Assembly: GCF_017832355.1 (NCBI RefSeq)
Contig: NZ_JAFIBY010000012.1
Coordinates: forward strand, 40,765-104,764
Length of the DNA stretch: 64,000 nucleotides
Source of the DNA: Serratia sp. PL17
GTDB lineage: Bacteria; Pseudomonadota; Gammaproteobacteria; Enterobacterales; Enterobacteriaceae
Direction of reading: 5' to 3'
In this document: positions 52,214 through 59,425 of the stretch, in pieces
Numbering within the stretch: position 1 is the stretch's first letter
Layout: each line of letters starts with the position of its first letter
Position numbers and translations under genes: made by a program
Notes under the pieces: model-generated
Databases searched by the model: none
Told to the model about the DNA's origin: nothing
The model's input: only the letters and a program-made list of their open reading frames with translations

Positions 52214-52984
52214 TCAGTTCTCCTTCACGGCGGCAATTACGTTAGTTAGCGCACGGTGGGGGACAACGGCAAGTGCCCGTATCACGTCGACCGAGGCTGT
52301 TAGTGTCGTCTGTACTGCGAAAATACGGTCGTCACCGATCGGCGCCGAAATATCGGTAAAGGATAAATCGCGGCTATCGATAAGCGTTACATCCAGATCC
52401 AGCTCCACGAGGGCCAGTTTAACCGGCGCCGATAATGAACGGTGTTCAGAGAAGCGCAGCTGTACGCCTATCGTGTTGATCAGAAGGGATAGCGTTTCCT
52501 TTTCCGCCGCCAGCAGAGTAATTGTGTATGTAAGAGAAGCGTTTGTGGTATCGATCGCGGCGTAAGGCTGACCGTCCTTATCCTCAACGATGTTAAAGCC
52601 GTATGAATGCTTGAGATCCCGTTTTTGCTCTATAGGCATAAATGCAGTGTCAAAAGAGCGTGAAACGTTAATCACCGGTAAGGCCTGCTTATTCATAACC
52701 GGTTTATTTGGCGCATTTTTCCAGCTGTCGGCTTTGCGGAGGGCACGCAAAAATTCGACTATATCGTCAAACTTACCGAGAACGACGCGATCAGCTGGTG
52801 GACTTTCTATGAACCGAACAAAGGCCGCGTTCTCAAGGGTTTCTGTGTTAATCGAGGCGCCGTCAAACATGCGGCTAATGTAGGTAGCGATAGCGTTATC
52901 AGCTGATTGGAAGCCTGAAATTTCAAATTCGCCCGTTGGCTCCAGTCTCAGTTCGCGAAAGCGGGAGATAAGTTGTTCCATCAT
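52214..52984 (-). CDS. baseplate/tail protein
   Basis: A 256-residue mixed alpha/beta protein in the tail operon, 1 bp from the hub gene and overlapping the next upstream gene by 4 bp. Contains SRMFDGASINTETLENAAF and ISAPIGDDRIFAVQTTLTAS. No motif recognised. Position suggests a hub or wedge accessory. Confidence 0.65.
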   Translation of the reverse strand: MMEQLISRFRELRLEPTGEFEISGFQSADNAIATYISRMFDGASINTETLENAAFVRFIESPPADRVVLGKFDDIVEFLRALRKADSWKNAPNKPVMNKQALPVINVSRSFDTAFMPIEQKRDLKHSYGFNIVEDKDGQPYAAIDTTNASLTYTITLLAAEKETLSLLINTIGVQLRFSEHRSLSAPVKLALVELDLDVTLIDSRDLSFTDISAPIGDDRIFAVQTTLTASVDVIRALAVVPHRALTNVIAAVKEN

Positions 52985-53793
52985 TGGGCCACCTCCGGCG
53001 TTCCCTCAAAGTTGCGGGCAGGGATACAGTAATACAACGAACCGACAGCTGCGGTTCCGTATGTGAATATTCGGTGGACATACCACCAGCAGCGTACTGT
53101 GGTTCCTTCAGACAGCGACTCGTTCCATTCGAGGATAGAACCTACAGGCACAAAGGCGCGGGCCGCAGGGTGGGGTTTACCGTTTTCATCTTCGCCGGTA
53201 TCGATAGCCTCCATTTGTGGCGCTATACGGAGCAGTAGAACGTCATCAACACCGCCGTCTTGCTCGCCGTCGTTATCCATTGCATTCAGGCCTGCACGTT
53301 CATCGGGACAATCCAATACAGCCACGGCTACGGGATCGCCATAGGTCAGCGTCTTCTGGTTGTTATTTAACTCGGTAAAACTCGGCTCTAATGGCTGACC
53401 TTCATCGTCAAGCTCAACCTCTTCGGCATCACTTGGAACGAACAACAATGCATCAAAAGCGAAAGGGTCGGCCGCAATGGCCCGTTGCCAGTCTCGTCGC
53501 ACCATGTCGTTAAACGCAGCGTGGCCGGAGTAGCGACTTTTTAATGCCTGGGCTGGGCGTGTAGAAATGCTATTGGGGATAGTGGCAGCAGATGGCAAAT
53601 CTGCGCCCTCAGCCGCCGCTGTGGGGCCGCTGTCATCAATGCCGCCAGCAGCATCACTGATGTCCGTGTAGGCCTGCTGTTCTGGTTCTGGCGCACTGGT
53701 GGGCGCCTCGGGAATAGGATTTGCCTCGATCGGCAGATTCTCTGGCAATTCTTCTTCATTTTCTGGTTCGAAAAATTCACTAAAGCGGCTCAA
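52981..53793 (-). CDS. baseplate/tail protein with acidic, Pro-rich N-terminus
   Basis: A 270-residue protein. Residues 1-70 are disordered, Glu/Pro/Ala-rich (FFEPENEEELPENLPIEANP); residues 95-270 form a globular, acidic domain ending in YYCIPARNFEGTPEVAQ. Overlaps genes on both sides by 4 bp. Structural role inferred from the operon. Confidence 0.65.
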   Translation of the reverse strand: MSRFSEFFEPENEEELPENLPIEANPIPEAPTSAPEPEQQAYTDISDAAGGIDDSGPTAAAEGADLPSAATIPNSISTRPAQALKSRYSGHAAFNDMVRRDWQRAIAADPFAFDALLFVPSDAEEVELDDEGQPLEPSFTELNNNQKTLTYGDPVAVAVLDCPDERAGLNAMDNDGEQDGGVDDVLLLRIAPQMEAIDTGEDENGKPHPAARAFVPVGSILEWNESLSEGTTVRCWWYVHRIFTYGTAAVGSLYYCIPARNFEGTPEVAQ

Positions 53794-55007
53794 TGCTTAT
53801 TCCCCAATGTGGTCTTAATGTGGTGCTCGAAGGCTTTGGCGGCTGCCTCTGGTGTTTTGCCTGCCATTACCTGGGCGTCGATAAAAATCTGTCGTTGCAG
53901 CTTTAGTAGGTCAGTTACCTGGCGCTTGTATTGCTCCAATTCGTCCGAGCGCTGCTTCGCCTTGGCTTCGGCTACCTTCCTGCGAGCGCGTTCTTGCGCA
54001 GTTACCTGGCGGGCACGTGCCAGCTTTGTCCGGGCATTGCTGAGGGTGGCTTTGTCTTTGTCGGTGAGCTTGCTTTGCAGTGCGTCAATGCGCTTCTGAT
54101 AACGCTGGTATTCAGCGCGGACAGCGGCTTGGTTGGTTTTACCTTTCCTATTGCGATTGAGTTGCTTAATTTCGCTCTCGCTAAAGTATTCGTGGGTCTT
54201 TTTGCTATCGTCACCGAAGTGGTGGCCCTTTGATGCCTTGATCAGGGATTCGATAATGCGTGTTTGCCAACCAGCACCTTGCATACGGGTGAATGCGTGA
54301 ATGATGTGCTTACAAGCTACCCCACGCAGGTTCGGGTTCTTAATTTTGGGGAAGACGTATTCTTTAGGAGGCGCGATAGTGAAGTTGCCGGCCGTGGCAA
54401 TATAGCGATACCAATACATGTAGCGGCCGCAGTCACAGTTAACGGAGGCACGGCCGGCCACCAATTTCCGAACCAGGCGCATTAAGGTGGCCCGATCATT
54501 GGTTACGTTTTCGAGTGCATCCTCCCATTCTTCAAATCTAAGCTGCACCAGGTGGCTGGAGTCCAAAGAACGATTGGAAGCGGTCACGCGAATTTGGGCT
54601 ATGTTATGTTTCAAGCCAATGAAGGAGGCAGACGAAATGCCTGAGCCATCATCAACATTGTTATTTGCCCTCTTAACGTCGATCGCCTGGGAGTGGGCCA
54701 CCAGCTGCCCATATGTGATACCAGGCTGAGTATTGGTGAACTTTTTCTTAGCCTCGCCCCGACTAGCCTCAAATCCTTTCAAATCATCCAGGGTGAAGAA
54801 AGTGCCGTCCTTCTTTTTTCCAAGCCCGATGACGTCCTCTAAGTGTTTGTTCTTCAGTAAGGATGGTGTGAGGTGCTTGCTCCCATTTCTCCGCCGGCGC
54901 GCCTGTGCACGTTCTTTCTGGATCTGGTCAAATAGGCGGGTAAATTGTTTCGGCGATAAGCCATCAGTGATGTATCGCCCGTTGTCGTCTTTCTTGAAAT
55001 CGGCCAC
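53790..55007 (-). CDS. tail-operon protein with SWIM-like zinc motif
   Basis: A 405-residue basic protein. Residues 190-234 carry C-D-C ... C-K-H (Cys191, Cys193, Cys232, His234), the CxCxnCxH pattern of SWIM zinc fingers. The C-terminal half (285-400) is a highly charged coiled coil (KARAQ/RRKVAEAKAKQRSDELEQ). A DNA- or protein-binding zinc domain in a baseplate/tail operon is unusual. Could be a tail length, assembly or ejection protein. Confidence 0.6.
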   Translation of the reverse strand: MADFKKDDNGRYITDGLSPKQFTRLFDQIQKERAQARRRRNGSKHLTPSLLKNKHLEDVIGLGKKKDGTFFTLDDLKGFEASRGEAKKKFTNTQPGITYGQLVAHSQAIDVKRANNNVDDGSGISSASFIGLKHNIAQIRVTASNRSLDSSHLVQLRFEEWEDALENVTNDRATLMRLVRKLVAGRASVNCDCGRYMYWYRYIATAGNFTIAPPKEYVFPKIKNPNLRGVACKHIIHAFTRMQGAGWQTRIIESLIKASKGHHFGDDSKKTHEYFSESEIKQLNRNRKGKTNQAAVRAEYQRYQKRIDALQSKLTDKDKATLSNARTKLARARQVTAQERARRKVAEAKAKQRSDELEQYKRQVTDLLKLQRQIFIDAQVMAGKTPEAAAKAFEHHIKTTLGNKH

Positions 55008-55019
55008 CGTTTCCCCCTG

Positions 55020-55358
55020 CTATAACGTTTGGGTTACGGGTAATTCGCCGGAATCCACGTAATGGCGAATCCGGTCACGAAGCCACGCAATTGACGGTAC
55101 GGCCAGTGTGGCGCCGATTGGTAGTGCCTCGTATTCAGCTTCAGTTCCGGCCAATAGTCTTACACACCACCGTAGCTCATGAGTACCCCAAATACGGTGG
55201 GCGATAAGGTCGGGGCGGTATTCTTCATCGGGTTTAATATCGTAACGCTGTAGGTCGATATCCTGGCTGGTGGATTTGCGGATCACTTCATTGTGAAGAT
55301 AAGCCCTGATGATAGGGTCTTCGATGCAGCGATCATCCAATCGGTTGTAAGTGCTCAT
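55020..55358 (-). CDS. gp53-like baseplate wedge protein
   Basis: A 112-residue protein with the RPDLIAHRIWGTHELRWCVR ... LPIGATLAVPSIAWLRDRIR pattern of LysM-like small wedge proteins (T4 gp53 and relatives), which recognise and stabilise baseplate contacts. Overlaps the 216-aa gene by 4 bp; 12 bp before the SWIM gene. Confidence 0.6.
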   Translation of the reverse strand: MSTYNRLDDRCIEDPIIRAYLHNEVIRKSTSQDIDLQRYDIKPDEEYRPDLIAHRIWGTHELRWCVRLLAGTEAEYEALPIGATLAVPSIAWLRDRIRHYVDSGELPVTQTL

Positions 55359-56005
55359 AAGATAATCGTGTCCTTGTCATCCATTCTTTGACCTGCCAAG
55401 GTTTTAGCCGGCTCATGCTTCGCCTGGACTGACTGGGTGATCCAATCTGGGCCGTGTCTTGCTTCACTCCTGTCAGAATGGAGCGCACTCATCATGCGTT
55501 TGAAATAGCCGGCGCTGCCGACCGGTTGGTAGAAAGTGCCGTAACAACAAAGGATCGTCAGGATATGTTCTGGCCGCAGCTCCGCCCATGCGATGTTGTA
55601 GACTGGCTCCCCATTAGAGTTGTAGGACACGTCGACGATGGAGTGAGGGATATCGAACCGACTGGCACCATCTTTCGGTGTGATAATGGCATTGGTGCGC
55701 TTTAGCTCGTTGTACCGGTCGAGAGCGACAGATATTACGGGGTGACCGCCGTTATGCTTATCGCTGAGTCGAACGCGATTGGCGCCGGTGGCTTTCGATA
55801 CGTCACCGGATACTTCGTCTACGAGCGAAACCATACCTTTGTTGACGTAAGCCGATAGAGAAGGGACAAGTTGACCGTTGATATCGGCTAGGTTAGGGGA
55901 GTATTTCGTCACGTTTCCCATAACCAGGACGTTATCTTTATAAACAGCCCTAAGCATTTGGGCACTTGGGCCTGAGAGAGTGGCGACGCAGATCGGTAAA
56001 ACCAT
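55355..56005 (-). CDS. baseplate/tail protein, first gene of the leftward operon
   Basis: A 216-residue protein beginning MVLPICVATLSGPSAQML, beta-rich and without catalytic motifs. Starts the operon of seven overlapping tail genes. A half-site ATATTAGTTTTA lies upstream at 56141, near the -10 region. Function inferred from operon. Confidence 0.6.
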   Translation of the reverse strand: MVLPICVATLSGPSAQMLRAVYKDNVLVMGNVTKYSPNLADINGQLVPSLSAYVNKGMVSLVDEVSGDVSKATGANRVRLSDKHNGGHPVISVALDRYNELKRTNAIITPKDGASRFDIPHSIVDVSYNSNGEPVYNIAWAELRPEHILTILCCYGTFYQPVGSAGYFKRMMSALHSDRSEARHGPDWITQSVQAKHEPAKTLAGQRMDDKDTIIL

Positions 56006-56024
56006 AATTCACCTTTTGCAGAAA

Positions 56025-56048
56025 GAAAAAAACCGCCCGGAGGCGGCT
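56025..56048 (-). terminator. terminator between the Ref-like gene and the tail operon
   Basis: CCGCC-CGGA-GGCGG with an A-run on the plus strand (T-run in the leftward transcript). It lies 126 bp after the Ref-like stop. It is 20 bp upstream of the tail gene start, so it separates the two units. Confidence 0.75.
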
Positions 56049-56173
56049 CATTTCTGCATGGGCATTCGGCTGTCGCGCTGAAATTGTGGTTTCGTGTCGA
56101 AAAGCAAAACCCCAAAACCGAACCGCCCTAAGCGAAAATTATATTAGTTTTACGCAACTAAAAAGTAAAGCAC

Positions 56174-56536
56174 TTAAATCACCAACTGGTCGGACTCGAT
56201 TTTGTCCGCCAGCGATATAGCCAACTCTAAGAGAAAGTCCTGTGTGTTGTTGCGCCTTTCAAAATCAGCTTTGCCGCCAACTGTACCGCAGGCATGCACC
56301 GGAATTAACCAAGGGAAACGCCGGCGGGATTCCAATGGAGCAGCATGCTGGTGGTGCCAAACGCAAAGGGGAAGTATTCGCTTGTGGGCGCCGGGCTTTA
56401 CACGTCCATCTATGTGATGAAGACTGATCTCGTATGATTTTTGTCCGTGAAGTAAGCAGGCGATGCAAGGCAACTTCCCCATTTTGTCCATGAACCGCCG
56501 TTCTTCGGCTGTAGGTGTACGACCGTAGTTTTTCAA
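56174..56536 (-). CDS. Ref-like HNH/zinc nuclease, short form
   Basis: A 120-residue protein with LPCIACLLHG, SLHHIDGR, KRILPLCVWHHQ and a final WL...VHACG...DF. This Cys/His arrangement is that of the Ref family (RecA-dependent nuclease of P1, about 186 residues), here lacking the N-terminal extension. Might cut DNA at D-loops with RecA. The TTG start at 56536 lacks a ribosome site; ATG at codon 16 is an alternative. Confidence 0.65.
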   Translation of the reverse strand: MKNYGRTPTAEERRFMDKMGKLPCIACLLHGQKSYEISLHHIDGRVKPGAHKRILPLCVWHHQHAAPLESRRRFPWLIPVHACGTVGGKADFERRNNTQDFLLELAISLADKIESDQLVI

Positions 56537-56605
56537 TGTTTACACAATAATTAGTTTATTAGATGGACGATAACAATGTTATTTACCATCGCCCACCATT
56601 GTGGA

Positions 56606-57391
56606 TTACTCTGCGTTTGCAGCGTTCGGGAGGGCGCTTTCAACACCGTTAGCATCGGCGTTTTCAGCCACTGCTGGGGTTTCCGGTTTTGGTGCGGAGT
56701 CTTCGGTCAATGCTGCCAGGGCGGCTTCAATTTTGGTAGCTGCATCTTCTGGGGAAATGCCGGTCACTGCATATTCATCGAGTTCAGGTACAGGAACAAC
56801 GTCGTCGCCCATGTCGGTATTAGCCAGCATCCAAGCATAGGTATGATCACCCATCCACTGTAGCGACGGCCGCTCCCCTTCAACTTCAGGACGAAGCAGG
56901 TACGCTTTACGGCCGATGCCGGCAACACGTAGAGCAGCAAAGCACACAGCCTGCATAATGGAGTGTGACATTTCGGAAACTGGCTCATTCACACCAACTT
57001 TCAGTCCACTATTCGCCATGTCGTTGGCGCCATAATTGGTGTTTAGTTCTACACGCCATTGGCCTACCAGGTTGCCATTCTCAAAGAGAATAGGTGATAC
57101 AACCAAGCCCAATGAGCGGATTAAACTCTGGCAGAATGCCATATTAGTGAAGGGGTTCAGTTCTGGCATATTTTGGAATGCCGAATAGTCAGGCTCGGTG
57201 CCATCAGCAACCTGCTTGCGAATCCATGCACGTGAACCATCACTTGCAACGAACACATTAGCTGGCCCTTGGCTTGCAACATGGTCGTGTGTCAGTCCGG
57301 CGATCAGTGCCAGCGCGTTTGAGGCTTCCAGATGATTCAACCCTTGTTCGGTAGTGGTCAGTGTGAGGTGTTCATTCAAGCGGTATTTCAT
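56606..57391 (-). CDS. 261-residue protein of unknown function
   Basis: Start overlaps the stop of the upstream 110-aa gene (4 bp). Contains VASDGSRAWIRKQVAD and MELNTNYG-type segments in a mixed alpha/beta body, and an Ala/Pro/Glu-rich tail after 215. No signal peptide. Not recognised. Its large size and coupling suggest it belongs to a phage-specific operon read leftward. Confidence 0.65.
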   Translation of the reverse strand: MKYRLNEHLTLTTTEQGLNHLEASNALALIAGLTHDHVASQGPANVFVASDGSRAWIRKQVADGTEPDYSAFQNMPELNPFTNMAFCQSLIRSLGLVVSPILFENGNLVGQWRVELNTNYGANDMANSGLKVGVNEPVSEMSHSIMQAVCFAALRVAGIGRKAYLLRPEVEGERPSLQWMGDHTYAWMLANTDMGDDVVPVPELDEYAVTGISPEDAATKIEAALAALTEDSAPKPETPAVAENADANGVESALPNAANAE

Positions 57392-57720
57392 TGACGTTCC
57401 TTAAATAAATTCAATCGGGAAGGGGCTACGGGGCTGCATTGGTCTTCAAAAGAAGCAGCCACGCTGGAAATGAATGCCCCAAATCTTGCATCACAATCGG
57501 CCATGCCCCGAGCCGCGACCTCTTCAGTTGCCAGCTCGACAAATGCTATGGCACGGTCGATATTTGACATGATGTAATCGATCGCTAGATCACGCAGGGC
57601 CGGGTGATTGGATAGCTCTACGCCTAATACAACCACGGGGGTTCCTGCCTTGACGCCGGCCGTTAATGAGATACGGCGACCGTTCAAATTAAAAACCTTG
57701 CAGGTATGGATTTGAGACAC
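57388..57720 (-). CDS. 110-residue protein of unknown function
   Basis: GTG start at 57720 (SQIHTCKVFNLNGRRI), chosen for GGGGG 5 nt upstream; the ATG at 57756 has no ribosome site. The palindrome at 57757-57774 lies about 37 bp upstream. Coupled with the 261-aa gene. Not recognised. Confidence 0.6.
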   Translation of the reverse strand: MSQIHTCKVFNLNGRRISLTAGVKAGTPVVVLGVELSNHPALRDLAIDYIMSNIDRAIAFVELATEEVAARGMADCDARFGAFISSVAASFEDQCSPVAPSRLNLFKERQ

Positions 57721-57756
57721 AATAACCCCCGATGATTTACGATGATCATTATACAT

Positions 57757-57774
57757 CTAACACTATATTAGTTT
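57757..57774. promoter_or_regulatory. imperfect CTAAT-N5-ATTAG site 5
   Basis: CTAAC-ACTAT-ATTAGT, one arm mismatch, same 5-bp spacer as sites 1-4, in the promoter position of the 110-aa gene. Confidence 0.45.
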
Positions 57775-57815
57775 AACAAAACATTTTTTTCTTTACTCCC
57801 CCAATTCAAGCCTGG

Positions 57816-58114
57816 TTACTTTTTCTTCGCGGCTTTTCTCGCAGCATTCAGCTCATCAAACAATGCGCTGTAGTGCTTAACGCGTTCTTCAAGTGCAGAG
57901 ATATGGCGTGATTTTTCGGACTCAGGCAAGGAGTTGAAGAGCGATATTAACCTTGATTGCCGATCGTCAAGCTGGAGGGGCAACTCATCTACGGGGATTG
58001 GGCGCTGGGAATCATCACCGTAAAGCAGCCAGGTTGGAGAGCATCGAAGAACTTGGCCGAGAGAAAAGAGGTTCTTTCCCCTTGGCTCGGTTTCACCATT
58101 TTCCCACTTAAAAA
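57816..58114 (-). pseudogene. XRE-family regulator truncated by IS26
   Basis: C-terminal 99 codons of a phage-repressor-like XRE protein. WENGETEPRGKNLFSLGQVL and SPTWLLYGD match the last helix and start of the linker of CI/P22-type short repressors. The rest is a helical tail ending KAAKKK. The N-terminal HTH is missing because IS26 starts at 58115. The apparent open frame to 58187 uses IS26 bases and is not the real start. Confidence 0.85.
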
Positions 58115-58934
58115 GGCACTGTTGCAAATAGTCGGTGGTGATAAACTTATCATCCCCTTTTGCTGATGGAGCTGCACATGAACCCATTCAAAGGCCGGCA
58201 TTTTCAGCGTGACATCATTCTGTGGGCCGTACGCTGGTACTGCAAATACGGCATCAGTTACCGTGAGCTGCAGGAGATGCTGGCTGAACGCGGAGTGAAT
58301 GTCGATCACTCCACGATTTACCGCTGGGTTCAGCGTTATGCGCCTGAAATGGAAAAACGGCTGCGCTGGTACTGGCGTAACCCTTCCGATCTTTGCCCGT
58401 GGCACATGGATGAAACCTACGTGAAGGTCAATGGCCGCTGGGCGTATCTGTACCGGGCCGTCGACAGCCGGGGCCGCACTGTCGATTTTTATCTCTCCTC
58501 CCGTCGTAACAGCAAAGCTGCATACCGGTTTCTGGGTAAAATCCTCAACAACGTGAAGAAGTGGCAGATCCCGCGATTCATCAACACGGATAAAGCGCCC
58601 GCCTATGGTCGCGCGCTTGCTCTGCTCAAACGCGAAGGCCGGTGCCCGTCTGACGTTGAACACCGACAGATTAAGTACCGGAACAACGTGATTGAATGCG
58701 ATCATGGCAAACTGAAACGGATAATCGGCGCCACGCTGGGATTTAAATCCATGAAGACGGCTTACGCCACCATCAAAGGTATTGAGGTGATGCGTGCACT
58801 ACGCAAAGGCCAGGGCTCAGCATTTTATTATGGTGATCCCCTGGGCGAAATGCGCCTGGTAAGCAGAGTTTTTGAAATGTAAGGCCTTTGAATAAGACAA
58901 AAGGCTGCCTCATCGCTAACTTTGCAACAGTGCC
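58115..58934 (+). mobile_element. IS26
   Basis: Full 820-bp element with 14-bp terminal repeats GGCACTGTTGCAAA (58115) and TTTGCAACAGTGCC (58921-58934). The 8 bp on each side (CTTAAAAA and CGCTGATG) differ, so no target duplication: it arose by deletion/cointegrate formation, and what once lay between is lost. Confidence 0.97.
58178..58882 (+). CDS. tnpA: IS26 transposase (IS6 family, DDE)
   Basis: A 234-residue transposase with HTH N-terminus and DDE core (CPWHMDETYVKVNGRW, INTDKAPAYGRALA, VIECDHGKLKRII). Intact, so replicative transposition is possible. Confidence 0.97.
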   Translation: MNPFKGRHFQRDIILWAVRWYCKYGISYRELQEMLAERGVNVDHSTIYRWVQRYAPEMEKRLRWYWRNPSDLCPWHMDETYVKVNGRWAYLYRAVDSRGRTVDFYLSSRRNSKAAYRFLGKILNNVKKWQIPRFINTDKAPAYGRALALLKREGRCPSDVEHRQIKYRNNVIECDHGKLKRIIGATLGFKSMKTAYATIKGIEVMRALRKGQGSAFYYGDPLGEMRLVSRVFEM

Positions 58935-59331
58935 CGCTGATGAGATCCCGCTCAAACTCCGCAATGCCGGAAAGAAACGTCGCCAGCATTCGTCCATACG
59001 GCGACGAAAGATCGAACGCCATTCCATTCATGGCTATCACGGAAACCTTCCAGTTCTCCAGTTCACGTAGCGTATTGAGCAGATCGAGCGTCGAGCGCCC
59101 CCACCGGGAAAGCTCAGTGACCAGGATTGCATCAATTTGTCTGGACTGGGCAAGCGCCAGGACTTTCTTTCGCTCGGCCCGGTCGAGTTTAGTTCCTGAA
59201 CCTGTTTCCTTAAATATTCCCACCACGTCGTAGCCGGCACGGCCGGCGAAGGCTCGCAGATCAAATTCCTGGCGTTCACAAGACTGATCCGCTGTTGAAA
59301 CCCGGCAGTAAATGGCGGCACGATGTCCCAA
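58935..59331 (-). pseudogene. tnpR: Tn3-family resolvase, 3' end cut by IS26
   Basis: TTG start at 59331 with AGGAGG 6-7 nt upstream. N-terminal 132 codons of a serine recombinase: AIYCRVSTADQSCERQ (Ser nucleophile), ETGSGTKLDRAERKKV, LSRWGRSTLDLLNTL, FLSGIAEFERDLIS. It lacks the C-terminal HTH because IS26 begins at 58934. Divergent from tnpA; the 94-bp gap would hold the res sites. Confidence 0.9.
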
Positions 59332-59425
59332 TTGAACCCTCCTGGATTTTTGTATCGGAACGCCCTGATTTATATGGGCTGGCTGTTGTCCAAAACAGAC
59401 TATACTTCAAAAGGGACGAATTTGT

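Noticed and set aside
58828..58934. C-terminal extension of the resolvase frame
   Set aside because: These codons belong to IS26; the resolvase is truncated at 58935.
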